DNA from: AC-32 sp963766375
GTDB lineage: Bacteria > Actinomycetota > Thermoleophilia > Gaiellales > Gaiellaceae
Direction of reading: 5' to 3'
NCBI GenBank assembly: GCA_963766375.1
Contig: CAVXZG010000019.1
Span: 372,001 to 436,000, forward strand
DNA length: 64,000 nucleotides
The notes below the pieces were generated by a model. The model saw only the letters and a list, made by a program, of their open reading frames with translations, had not been told where the DNA came from and did not search any database. Made by a program: the position numbers and the translations under genes. Positions 8,873 through 15,625 of this stretch are shown here, one piece after another; the first letter of the stretch is position 1, and each line of letters begins with the position of its first letter.

Positions 8873-8973
8873 CGCAACAAGATCCTGCGCCATGAGTCGG
8901 TGCGGACTACGCAGGAGTACCTGCACCGAGTGCCGACGATCTCCGCGCCCGGATGAGGGAGTCGGACAGGTAG
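8873..8973 (+). pseudogene. C-terminal remnant of a tyrosine recombinase/integrase
   Basis: The stretch reads RNKILRHESVRTTQEYLH, which matches the end of phage-type integrases: the conserved His of the LGHxS-like box II motif (8891-8893) and the nucleophilic Tyr in TxxYLH (8918-8920). A one-base shift right after this gives SADDLRARMRESDR and a stop at 8971-8973, the usual short helical tail. The catalytic domain upstream is missing. It lies 40 bases before the dif-like site, so it is a relic of an earlier integrase-bearing element or of this one. Confidence 0.6.
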
Positions 8974-9013
8974 TGCGTAAGCCCCCTCGCAGCCAAGCCG
9001 TTTGCTCAAGCCA

Positions 9014-9041
9014 ATGCACGATAACGGGTGTTATGTCAAGT
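9014..9041 (+). other. dif-like XerCD recombination site
   Basis: The 28 bp fit the 11-6-11 layout: XerC arm ATGCACGATAA, centre CGGGTG, XerD arm TTATGTCAAGT. The E. coli dif XerD arm is TTATGTTAAAT (9 of 11 identical), and the inner ATAA/TTAT dyad is conserved. XerC/XerD resolve chromosome dimers at dif with FtsK in the terminus. The strand bias of the genes to the right is consistent with a terminus here. No dif from this clade is available to me for comparison. Confidence 0.65.
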
Positions 9042-9262
9042 TCGAGTTCGAGCCGCCTGGACGCCCATACTCCCCGGCCCTCGAACGGGACCAAAAAAAA
9101 TTCGCCGAGCCGGTTTCCGTTTCGTCCACCGTTTTCGATGACCTTTCCCTTGCGGGTAGTGCCTTCGAACTCGGCTTCGACCTACTCCGGTTCCGTGCTC
9201 GGCGCAAGAGGAAATCTAGGTGCTGGACACGGCCTGTTCAAGGTCCTCAGAAGAGACAGAAA
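9042..9262. other. Stretch after dif with a possible minus-strand gene fragment
   Basis: On the minus strand a protein-like segment reads VEAEFEGTTRKGKVIENGGR and continues through GEFFLVPFEGRGVW towards and across the dif-like site. It has no start codon in frame (a stop precedes it) and includes a run of eight A on the plus strand (9093-9100). I cannot name it. It may be the displaced end of a chromosomal gene cut at the element boundary. Confidence 0.3.
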
Positions 9263-9275
9263 CCGCAATTTGCGG
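9263..9275. repeat. Perfect palindrome CCGCAA-T-TTGCGG
   Basis: A 6-bp inverted repeat around one base, 8 bases before the DnaA boxes. Such a dyad next to DnaA boxes could bind a regulator; no candidate protein is identifiable. Confidence 0.5.
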
Positions 9276-9283
9276 AAATTCAA

Positions 9284-9324
9284 TTATCCACATATCCACA
9301 GCAGGCTGTGCAGCTTGTGGATAA
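9284..9324. promoter_or_regulatory. Cluster of three DnaA boxes
   Basis: TTATCCACA (9284-9292) is a perfect DnaA box. ATATCCACA (9292-9300) overlaps it by one base and has one mismatch. TGTGGATAA (9316-9324) is a perfect box in reverse orientation. Between them lies GCTGTGCAGC. Three boxes in 41 bp upstream of a small membrane protein gene could titrate DnaA or regulate that gene. With no dnaA/dnaN/recF genes or clear AT-rich unwinding region nearby, a chromosomal origin is unlikely. Confidence 0.75.
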
Positions 9325-9357
9325 CCCCACCCCGCTCCGACGCGGTAGAGTCCGGCC

Positions 9358-9585
9358 GTGCCGCACCTCCGACCGCCTGCGATGTCACACGGGGTCGTGT
9401 CCTTCATCTGGGGCCTCGCGTTCGGCCTGTACATCTGGCTGGGTGGGCTCGCGGTAGGCGTGAGCGGCGCCACGGCGTTCGTCTTCGGAGCCGTCGCGGG
9501 CTTCCTGATCTTCCTCTACGTGATGGTCTACGGAACCGACGTGCCGCGGCGTCAGCCGGGGCGGCGCGTCGAGCGCGAGCGCTGA
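9358..9585 (+). CDS. Small two-helix membrane protein
   Basis: A 75-aa protein with two hydrophobic segments (about residues 13-33 and 36-57: FIWGLAFGLYIWLGGLAVGV, then FVFGAVAGFLIFLYVMVY) and a basic C-terminus. The GTG at 9358 has TAGAGT 7 bases upstream (9345-9350), fitting a leaderless transcript. An ATG at 9382 would start right before helix 1. Three DnaA boxes lie just upstream. I do not recognise the family. Its end overlaps convergently with the small gene at 9552. Confidence 0.65.
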   Translation: MPHLRPPAMSHGVVSFIWGLAFGLYIWLGGLAVGVSGATAFVFGAVAGFLIFLYVMVYGTDVPRRQPGRRVERER

Positions 9586-9749
9586 TTCCCGGAGAGGGCG
9601 AAGAGCAAGAGCCGGGTCAGCGGGGCTCCGAGCTTGTCCCGCAGCCGTTCGAACACCGGCTTTCGCGCCCCGACCTTCGGCAGCTCGGCGCAGTGCGCCA
9701 GCAGGAGGTCGATGCGCTTCGGGTCGTGGCTGTGGAGGGCGGCGCTCAC
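9552..9749 (-). CDS. Small protein of unknown function
   Basis: A 65-aa protein (MSAALHSHDPKRIDLLLAHC, then a basic tail). The GTG start is supported by an excellent ribosome site, TAGGAGGGAA. The first 50 residues look like a short helical protein; the arginine-rich end overlaps the membrane protein gene on the other strand. Function unknown. Confidence 0.6.
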   Translation of the reverse strand: MSAALHSHDPKRIDLLLAHCAELPKVGARKPVFERLRDKLGAPLTRLLLFALSGNQRSRSTRRPG

Positions 9750-9773
9750 TTCCCTCCTATCGGTTCAGGACCA

Positions 9774-9813
9774 GCCCGCATCATCCCTCCCCGGAGGGAA
9801 GGATGCTGCGGGC
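9774..9813. terminator. Long imperfect hairpin
   Basis: GCCCGCATCATCC pairs with GGATGCTGCGGGC around a CTCC/GGAG core. It lies downstream of the minus-strand gene at 9828. No T-tract follows on the minus strand. It may act as a terminator or mRNA-stabilising structure. Confidence 0.45.
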
Positions 9814-9827
9814 GCGCGATTTTGCGC

Positions 9828-10403
9828 CTAGTTGCGGCGTTCGTCAGGAGCCCCGGCCGGGACCGGCTCGCGCTCGTCGACGACCTTCCCGTCGCCGTCG
9901 GCACTCGCGCGCGGCGGAGGAGCAGCGCCTCCGGCTGGAATCGAGGCAGCTCGGCGCCGCCGTCCGAACGGGCCGTAGGCTGAGGGACCGGACGTGTCGA
10001 AGCTGAAACCGAAGACGAGCCCGACCCCGAAGCCGAGCACGGATGCGAACTCGGTCAGGTCGCGCACGACACCACCGATCGAGAGGTCGTCGGACCAGCT
10101 ACGAACGTGATCGCTGAACCAGTTGCCATGCGGCTGCGCGCCGACGAGCACCCAGCCGGCCGCGATCAGCACCGGGATGAACGCGAGCAGGAAGACGTTC
10201 AGCGAGAGCCGCGGCCAGCCCCACTTCGTCCAGCCGCCGAGGATCTGCGAGAACGCCATCGTGAGCCCGGCTGCAGCCAGTAGGCCGTAGACGCTCCAGT
10301 AGCCGCCGTTCGTCCCTTCGTTCACCTGGGACGCGAGCCAGACCAGCAGGCCGGCAACTCCCGCGCCCAGGAGTGTGATCGTTCCACGTGTCAAGCCGTA
10401 CAT
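9828..10403 (-). CDS. Polytopic membrane protein of unknown function
   Basis: A 191-aa protein with four hydrophobic segments, about residues 9-26, 40-57, 69-87 and 112-132 (e.g. VFLLAFIPVLIAAGWVLVGA), and a polar, Pro/Arg-rich C-terminal tail from about residue 145. GGAGGTGAT precedes the ATG, which fixes the start. It is followed by a hairpin at 9774. Family not recognised; no catalytic motif is visible. Confidence 0.75.
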   Translation of the reverse strand: MYGLTRGTITLLGAGVAGLLVWLASQVNEGTNGGYWSVYGLLAAAGLTMAFSQILGGWTKWGWPRLSLNVFLLAFIPVLIAAGWVLVGAQPHGNWFSDHVRSWSDDLSIGGVVRDLTEFASVLGFGVGLVFGFSFDTSGPSAYGPFGRRRRAASIPAGGAAPPPRASADGDGKVVDEREPVPAGAPDERRN

Positions 10404-10453
10404 GCCATCACCTCCGCCGGGTCCCTACCCCCTCCTTCGGAAGTGCAACCTGC

Positions 10454-11062
10454 CTAGTGCAAGTCGAGCCGGCGCGAGTCGAAGCGCGCCGAGTAGAGCT
10501 CGGAGGCGAACTCCTCGACCGCCCGCTCGGCATCCGGGCCGAAGATGTGCTCGACGACGCCGATCTCGCGGTCGTTGTGGAACGGCAGGTCGAGGTGCTG
10601 TGAGGAAACGAGGTTGATCGAGACGCTCGCGCAGACCGGGCAGCGGACGGCGATCCCGACCTCAGCGCCGCCCTCAGCGGGTGCGATCAGGAAGAACGAT
10701 GAGGGAAATATCGGTCGTGGGCGCTCCTCCGGGTAGCAGAAGAAGCTCCAGGGCCACTCACCCGCCTGGATCCTTCGAGCGGCGAGATCTGCGAGCTCGT
10801 CCTCGATCGGATCGAGCCGCGAGGTCATCAGATTGTGGAAGAGGCCCTCTCCGAGCCCCAGCGGCGCCCAGTCGAGCTCGTCGTGCGAGACGAGGCCGGG
10901 GTGCTCGGAACCACAGCCGCAATCGAAGGCGACGCCGAAGACCGCCGGGTGCAAGGGGCCCGGGAGCTGCTCGACTCGCCGGAACGACGACAGAGCGACT
11001 CTCGAGTGCCCCCGTTGCGGGCACGAGAACGTGTACGTCGTCGTGAGGGCGTCGTAGATCAC
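10454..11062 (-). CDS. Cysteine-containing CpXC-like protein of unknown function
   Basis: A 202-aa protein with two cysteine pairs that look like a split zinc site: TFSCPQRGH with FDCGCGSEH near the N-terminus, and VRCPVCASVSINLVSS near residue 140. The CPxC layout resembles CpXC-type proteins, but in the first motif the second Cys is replaced (CPQRGH). No enzyme motif is visible. It lies downstream of apt on the same strand with a 32-base gap. Confidence 0.6.
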   Translation of the reverse strand: MIYDALTTTYTFSCPQRGHSRVALSSFRRVEQLPGPLHPAVFGVAFDCGCGSEHPGLVSHDELDWAPLGLGEGLFHNLMTSRLDPIEDELADLAARRIQAGEWPWSFFCYPEERPRPIFPSSFFLIAPAEGGAEVGIAVRCPVCASVSINLVSSQHLDLPFHNDREIGVVEHIFGPDAERAVEEFASELYSARFDSRRLDLH

Positions 11063-11094
11063 CCACTTGTAATCGGCAACCCGGACGGAGTGCT

Positions 11095-11625
11095 CTAGGC
11101 CTCGGTAGTCGTGATCAACGAGTGGACGTCGTAGCCCTCGAGGTGCTTGCGGCCGTCCAGAAACGCCAGCTCGATCAGGAATTCGACGCCGACGATCTCT
11201 CCCCCGAGCTGCGTCACGAGGTCGCAGATGGCGCGTGCCGTCCCGCCTGTGGCGAGCACGTCGTCGTGGACGAGCACGCGGGCGCCGTCTGCGATCGCGT
11301 CCGCGTGCAGCTCCAGCGAGTTCTCACCGTATTCGAGCGCGTACGTCGAGCTCACCGTCTTCCACGGCAGCTTGCCCGGCCGCCTGGCCGCGACGAAGCC
11401 GCAGCCCAGCTTGTAGGCCATCACGGCCCCGAGGATGAAGCCGCGGGCCTCCGCGCCGAGGATCACGTCCGGCTTGCGCGGCCCGGCCCACTCCGCGAGG
11501 AGATCGGTGGCTTCTTGGAACGAGGGCGGGTCGGCGAGCAGGGGCATGATGTCCTTGAAGACGATCCCGGGCTCCGGGAAATCGGGCACGTCGCGGATCC
11601 TGGCCTTCAAGTCCTCGACCCCCAC
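11095..11625 (-). CDS. apt: Adenine phosphoribosyltransferase
   Basis: A 176-aa purine salvage enzyme making AMP from adenine and PRPP. The N-terminus DFPEPGIVFKDIMPLL and the PRPP-binding motif VLVHDDVLATGGTA (about residues 117-130) are diagnostic, together with GAEARGFILG. The length matches the family. The GTG start follows the MerR stop codon directly, so the gene is translationally coupled at the end of the rsiG-like/FHA/merR operon. Confidence 0.95.
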   Translation of the reverse strand: MGVEDLKARIRDVPDFPEPGIVFKDIMPLLADPPSFQEATDLLAEWAGPRKPDVILGAEARGFILGAVMAYKLGCGFVAARRPGKLPWKTVSSTYALEYGENSLELHADAIADGARVLVHDDVLATGGTARAICDLVTQLGGEIVGVEFLIELAFLDGRKHLEGYDVHSLITTTEA

Positions 11626-12324
11626 TTAGTTCCCCGCGAGATGCCTGAGGTCGCGCCAGAAGAGCAGCTGCGAGAGCTCCTGGGCGAGCTCGGCCAGCGT
11701 CTGGAGCTGCTGCACCGCCGCCTCCCGCCGCTCCGGGTTGCGCGAACGGAGCGAGGGTGCGATCACCTGCTGGAGCAGGCCTGCTTCCCGGTCGGCGGCC
11801 GTGCGGAACGTGCGCAGGTGCCGGGCAGAGATGCCGAAGCGCGAGAGCTTGGCGCAGGCGACCGCAACGTCCACGTCCCCGGCAGGGTAGAGCTTCTCGC
11901 TGCCGGCGCGCCGCGGCTGCAGCAGGCCGTACTCCTCGAGCTCCCGCGCCAGATCCGACGTGATCGCAGCCCGTTCGCAGAGCTCGCCGAGGTCGAGCTC
12001 GTCGTCCGGATCGGCCAGGCCCACGGCACGGCGCCGTCGCCGCTCCTTCCCGGCCCCGGACGGAGACGCGAGCTCCTGGCGGATCACTCGAAGCGGCAGG
12101 AACTCGTCCCGCTGGAGGCGCAGGATCGTCTCGAGCCGCTCGACATCGCCTTCGCTGAACAGGCGGTAGCCGCTCTGCGTGCGGCGCGGCGCGAGCAGGC
12201 CCTGGTCCTCGAGGTAGCGGATCTTCGAGATCGAGATGTCTGGGAACTCCGGCTGGAGGCGCGTGCAGACGGTGCCGATCGTCAGCAGCCGTTCCCGCTC
12301 GGGTGCCTTGAGCTGGCATCTCAC
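11626..12324 (-). CDS. MerR-family regulator of the FtsR type
   Basis: A 232-aa regulator with an N-terminal winged helix (LTIGTVCTRLQPEFPDISIS, KIRYLEDQGLL, SGYRLFSEGDVERL) and a long C-terminal half. In Mycobacterium and Corynebacterium a MerR protein of this type is encoded next to garA/odhI; in Corynebacterium it is FtsR, an activator of ftsZ. The same pairing is seen here. The GTG start (12324) overlaps the FHA gene's TGA by 4 bases. Upstream residues in this frame belong to no coding sequence. Its target promoters cannot be inferred here. Confidence 0.85.
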   Translation of the reverse strand: MRCQLKAPERERLLTIGTVCTRLQPEFPDISISKIRYLEDQGLLAPRRTQSGYRLFSEGDVERLETILRLQRDEFLPLRVIRQELASPSGAGKERRRRRAVGLADPDDELDLGELCERAAITSDLARELEEYGLLQPRRAGSEKLYPAGDVDVAVACAKLSRFGISARHLRTFRTAADREAGLLQQVIAPSLRSRNPERREAAVQQLQTLAELAQELSQLLFWRDLRHLAGN

Positions 12325-12788
12325 TTTTCCAGATAGCTCAGCTTGTACTTGCCGATCTGGAGCTCGTCGCCGTTCTCCAGCTGACCGGACTCGATCCGGC
12401 GGCGGTTCAGGAAGGTGCCATTCAGGCTCCCCTGATCCTCGATGAAGAAGCCGCCGTCCTTCTGCACGAGCACGGCGTGCTTGCGTGAGACCGTGACGTC
12501 GTCCAGGAAGATGTCGCAGTCGGGCGAGCGGCCGATCGTCGTGCGCTCCCCCTGCGGCACGAAGTGCTCGCCCGCTCGGCCCCCGCCAGAGCGCACCACG
12601 AGCGCCGGGCCCTCGGCGCCGAGCTCCTCCAGCGTCGGCACCGCGTCCTCCTCCCCCTCCTCCGGGGTGAAGCTCATGGTCGTCTCCGAGCCCGGCTCCT
12701 CCTTGACCAGGAGCGCGCCGCACTTGGAGCAGTAGTTGGCGGCTTCCGGGTTCTGGAACCCGCACTCAGGGCAGTAGATATGGCTCAG
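12321..12788 (-). CDS. GarA/OdhI-like FHA protein with N-terminal zinc ribbon, probable CTG start
   Basis: A zinc ribbon (YCPECGFQNPEAANYCSKCG, residues 5-24) is followed by GSETTMSFTP, which resembles the phosphorylated ETT motif of mycobacterial GarA. An FHA domain follows (about 65-150) with TTIGRSPDCD, SRKHAV and GSLNGTFLN, the phosphothreonine-binding loops. GarA/OdhI switch 2-oxoglutarate and glutamate metabolism under Ser/Thr kinase control. The ATG at 12677 would remove both the ribbon and the ETT motif. The only start upstream of the ribbon is CTG at 12788, four codons before its first Cys, preceded by GAGGGGTAGA and coupled to the previous stop. No kinase is in the window. Confidence 0.8.
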   Translation of the reverse strand: MSHIYCPECGFQNPEAANYCSKCGALLVKEEPGSETTMSFTPEEGEEDAVPTLEELGAEGPALVVRSGGGRAGEHFVPQGERTTIGRSPDCDIFLDDVTVSRKHAVLVQKDGGFFIEDQGSLNGTFLNRRRIESGQLENGDELQIGKYKLSYLEK

Positions 12789-12789
12789 T

Positions 12790-13038
12790 CTACCCCTCGG
12801 AGGGCGGCGAGGCTTTGCCGGCGAGGATCGCGGCGAGATGCTCGACGTCTACCTGCTCGAGGATCCCCTTCCCCCCGGTCTCCTTGAGCCGGGCCTGGAG
12901 CTCGGCGCGCAGCAGGTCGATCTTGCCGTGCAGGATCCGCCGTCGGTACGAGACTTCGAGCTCTTCCTTGGTGAGCTCGTCGATGAGCTGCTTGAGGTCG
13001 TCGTCCGAGAGTGAGCCGAGATCGGGAAACGCTTCCAC
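12790..13038 (-). CDS. RsiG-like anti-sigma protein (c-di-GMP-responsive family)
   Basis: An 82-aa helical protein. The central segment EELEVSYRRRILHGKIDLLR fits the RsiG signature E-x3-S-x2-R-x3-Q-x3-D except that Q is H. In Streptomyces, RsiG binds c-di-GMP and sequesters the sigma factor WhiG; simpler one-motif versions act as homodimers in deep-branching actinobacteria. I chose the GTG at 13038 because GAAAGG precedes it. The longer frame to 13167 would overlap the previous gene and is arginine-rich. It heads an operon with the FHA and MerR genes. No WhiG-type sigma is in the window, but a diguanylate cyclase is (34370). Confidence 0.65.
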   Translation of the reverse strand: MEAFPDLGSLSDDDLKQLIDELTKEELEVSYRRRILHGKIDLLRAELQARLKETGGKGILEQVDVEHLAAILAGKASPPSEG

Positions 13039-13102
13039 GAGAGCCTTTCGTCCGGTGGCGGGAGCGCTCCTAGTCAAGCAGAAGGCGACCCAAGGGTCAA
13101 CC

Positions 13103-15625
13103 TCAGCTTGAGGTTCCGACCCTGGCCTCCGTGCCCTCGGTCCGCATGATCTCCTCGACGAGCTCACGCAGCTCGGTCTCGAGCTCGACCGACAGCTCCT
13201 CGGTCTTGCCCTCGGCGTAGATGTGCACGACAGGCTCGTCGGGGTCCGGGAGGAGCTGCGCCCAGCCGCGCTTGTCGAAGACCTTGACCCCGTCGAGCAG
13301 GTCGACCTTGCGGTCGCGCAGGCGCTCGGTGACGACGCGCATCACTGTGCCCTTCAACGACCACGGGCACGGAACCTGCCGATGGACGAGCGTGCTCGCG
13401 GGCAGCTCCGCGACGAGCTCCGAGAGCGGTTTCCCGGCCGGAGCGAGCAGCTCGAGGAGCTTGCAGAGGCTCGCCACGGCGTCGTAGGCCGGCAGAAACT
13501 CGGGGAAGACGTAGCCGCCGCCGACCGCGCCGGCAAAGATCACGCCGTCGCCGGCCGCAGCTTTGGTCAGCTCGGCGAGCGAGGCGGGAGTGCGGATCAC
13601 CTCGAGCTTGCTGCCCTTCACCATCTCCTCGACCTGGCTCGTCACGGTGATCGGGAAGGCCAGCTTGCCGTGTCTCCCGTTCGACCCCATCAGGCGCAGG
13701 AAGAGCAGCAGCGTCTGCTCGACCGGGATCTCGTGGGCCTGCTCGTCGATCAGGAAGAGCCGTTCGCCGGCCCGGTCGAAGACGACGCCGAGGTCGGCGC
13801 CGATCGCCGTCACGAGCCTCTTGCTCTGGCCGACGGCCTCCCGCAGGCTCGTGCTCGGCTCCGCGGTGTCGGCCGCGAACCCGTGGGCGCTGACGGCTTC
13901 GATTCCGAGCGGCCCGAGCAGCAGCGGCAGCACGAAGGACGTGGCCGAGTAGCCGTAGTCGACGACGATCCGGTACCCACGGGTTCTGATCGCCTCCACG
14001 TCTAGGCCCGAGAGGAGGTCCTGGGCGTAGCTCTCCCGGACCCGGGCCGGATAGCTCACCGAGCCGACAGCGTTGAAGGCCGACCGCCGCAGCTCGTGGC
14101 GCGTGAAGTGCTTCTCGATCTCCTTTTGCAGTTCCGGTGTGAGCGCGATCCCGGGCTGCTCGTAGAACCGGATGTCGAGCGCCTCCGGATCGGCGTGGCT
14201 GACGCCGACGTGGAAGCCGGCATCGTAGCCCTGCGTCTTGAGCAGATGGCGGCTGACGGAGGCGGGCAGGACGCGCAGGTCGGCGACGTTCACCCCGGTC
14301 GAGTTGAGGCCGGAGATCATCGCCCGCTTGACCATTCGGCAGGCGTCCGGCGACTCGCGGCTCGCGACGACTCGGGCGCCGCGCTTCAGGGCCGTGCCGA
14401 GGGCGGCGGCAAGGCGAACCGCGATCTCCGGGGTGATGTCGACGTTGACGAGCCCGGAGACGCCGTCCTTGCCGAAGAGGTTGGATGCGCTGCGGGCCTC
14501 CCAGATCACGCTCTCGTGGATCTGCGCGCCGGTCTCGACCTCCTTGTAGGGGTAGATCCGGACCCCCGGGAGGACGTCGCTCTGAGCGCCCAGCGTCACC
14601 TCGTCGCCGATCGCGGCGCCTTCCTGGACGTGCGCGTGGGCGCGGATGTCGCACGCCCGCCCGACGACGGCTCCCTCGACGCGGGCACTGCGACCGATAT
14701 GTGTTGCGGCATCGACGACGGAGCGCTCGGTCCGGGCGCGCTCGAGCAGCGTCACACTCGAGCCGAGTACCGAGTACGGGCCGACGGAGGCGTCCGGCGC
14801 GATGCGGCAGTAGTTGCCGAGAAACGCCGGCGCCTCGATCGCGGCGAGATCGTCGACCTCCACCCCTTCCCCCAGCCAGATGTTCCCGCGCAGCCGAATC
14901 CCCGGGATGTTGAGCTGGACGCGCTCGTCGAGGGCGTCGAAGTTCGCCTGACGGAACTGATCGAGGTTCCCGATGTCCTGCCAGTAGTCCTCGAAGACGT
15001 AGCCATACATCGGCCGGCCCATCTCGAGCAGCAGCGGGAAGAGCTCCTTCGAGAAGTCGAAGGGCCGGTCGGTCGGAATATGGCGCAGCACCTCCGGCTC
15101 GAGGACGTAGATCCCCGTGTTGATCGTGTCGGAGAAGACCTGGCTCCAGGAGGGCTTCTCGAGGAAACGCTCGATCCGGCCCTCCTCGTCGGTGACGACG
15201 ATCCCGAACTCGAGCGGGTTCTCGACCGACTTGAGGCCGATCGTGACCGCCGAGGCTTTCTCCCGGTGGAACCGGACCAGGTCGCTCAGATCCACGTCGC
15301 AAAGAGCATCGCCCGAGATGACGAGGAAGGTCTCGTCGAGGCGATCGCTTGCGAGGCGCACCGAGCCGGCAGTGCCGAGCGGCGATTCCTCCACCGAGTA
15401 CTCGATCGACATCCCCAGCGAGTCGCCGCTGCCGAAGTAGCTGCGGATTGCCTGCGGCAGGAACGCCACCGTGACGATCACGTCGTCCAGGCCGTGTTGC
15501 TTGAGCAGCTCGAGGATGTGCTCCATGCACGGCTTGCCGACGATGGGCACCATCGGCTTCGGCTGGTTGGAGGTGAGCGGGCGTAGACGCGTGCCTTCGC
15601 CGCCGGCCATCACGACTGCCTTCAC
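13103..15625 (-). CDS. Mannose-1-phosphate guanylyltransferase/phosphomannomutase-like fusion
   Basis: An 840-aa protein. Residues 1-230 are a nucleotidyltransferase (VMAGGEGTRLRPLT; ISGDALCDVD; FLEKP). About 250-375 is a left-handed beta-helix (hexapeptide repeats such as SARVEGAVVGRACD). The remainder is a phosphohexomutase fold (DYGYSATSFVLP). The usual phosphoserine loop TASHNP is absent; the equivalent region reads FHVGVSHADPEALDIRF. The start is GTG at 15625 with GGAGGTGG upstream, overlapping the pgsA-like stop by 4 bases. Such fusions supply NDP-sugars for cell-surface polysaccharides. The nucleotide and sugar specificity is inferred only. Confidence 0.85.
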   Translation of the reverse strand: MKAVVMAGGEGTRLRPLTSNQPKPMVPIVGKPCMEHILELLKQHGLDDVIVTVAFLPQAIRSYFGSGDSLGMSIEYSVEESPLGTAGSVRLASDRLDETFLVISGDALCDVDLSDLVRFHREKASAVTIGLKSVENPLEFGIVVTDEEGRIERFLEKPSWSQVFSDTINTGIYVLEPEVLRHIPTDRPFDFSKELFPLLLEMGRPMYGYVFEDYWQDIGNLDQFRQANFDALDERVQLNIPGIRLRGNIWLGEGVEVDDLAAIEAPAFLGNYCRIAPDASVGPYSVLGSSVTLLERARTERSVVDAATHIGRSARVEGAVVGRACDIRAHAHVQEGAAIGDEVTLGAQSDVLPGVRIYPYKEVETGAQIHESVIWEARSASNLFGKDGVSGLVNVDITPEIAVRLAAALGTALKRGARVVASRESPDACRMVKRAMISGLNSTGVNVADLRVLPASVSRHLLKTQGYDAGFHVGVSHADPEALDIRFYEQPGIALTPELQKEIEKHFTRHELRRSAFNAVGSVSYPARVRESYAQDLLSGLDVEAIRTRGYRIVVDYGYSATSFVLPLLLGPLGIEAVSAHGFAADTAEPSTSLREAVGQSKRLVTAIGADLGVVFDRAGERLFLIDEQAHEIPVEQTLLLFLRLMGSNGRHGKLAFPITVTSQVEEMVKGSKLEVIRTPASLAELTKAAAGDGVIFAGAVGGGYVFPEFLPAYDAVASLCKLLELLAPAGKPLSELVAELPASTLVHRQVPCPWSLKGTVMRVVTERLRDRKVDLLDGVKVFDKRGWAQLLPDPDEPVVHIYAEGKTEELSVELETELRELVEEIMRTEGTEARVGTSS

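Larger units (their letters stand above)
3918..9041. mobile_element. Candidate integrative element exploiting Xer recombination (IMEX-like)
   Basis: An 18-bp direct repeat (3917-3934 and 9013-9030) brackets 5.1 kb of low coding density, small accessory genes, repeats and broken genes. The repeat is the XerC arm plus central region of a dif-like site. Only the right copy continues into a canonical XerD arm. Integration at a chromosomal dif by host XerC/XerD would leave exactly this: chromosomal XerC arm with the element's divergent XerD arm on the left, and the element's XerC arm with the chromosomal XerD arm on the right. No Xer gene is inside, as expected for IMEX elements such as CTXphi or the gonococcal island. 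A tyrosine recombinase remnant lies just inside the right end. That the block is mobile is inference. Confidence 0.55.

Noticed and set aside
9263..9357. Chromosomal replication origin at the DnaA-box cluster
   Set aside because: Only three boxes, no dnaA, dnaN or rpmH nearby, no clear AT-rich unwinding tract, and gene orientation to the right fits a terminus better.
14096..15586. Long plus-strand frames opposite the nucleotidyltransferase-mutase gene (and similar ones opposite dnaE2, murA, imuB and ppdK)
   Set aside because: They are GC-rich antisense shadows without starts, ribosome sites or recognisable domains; the opposite strand holds complete known proteins.
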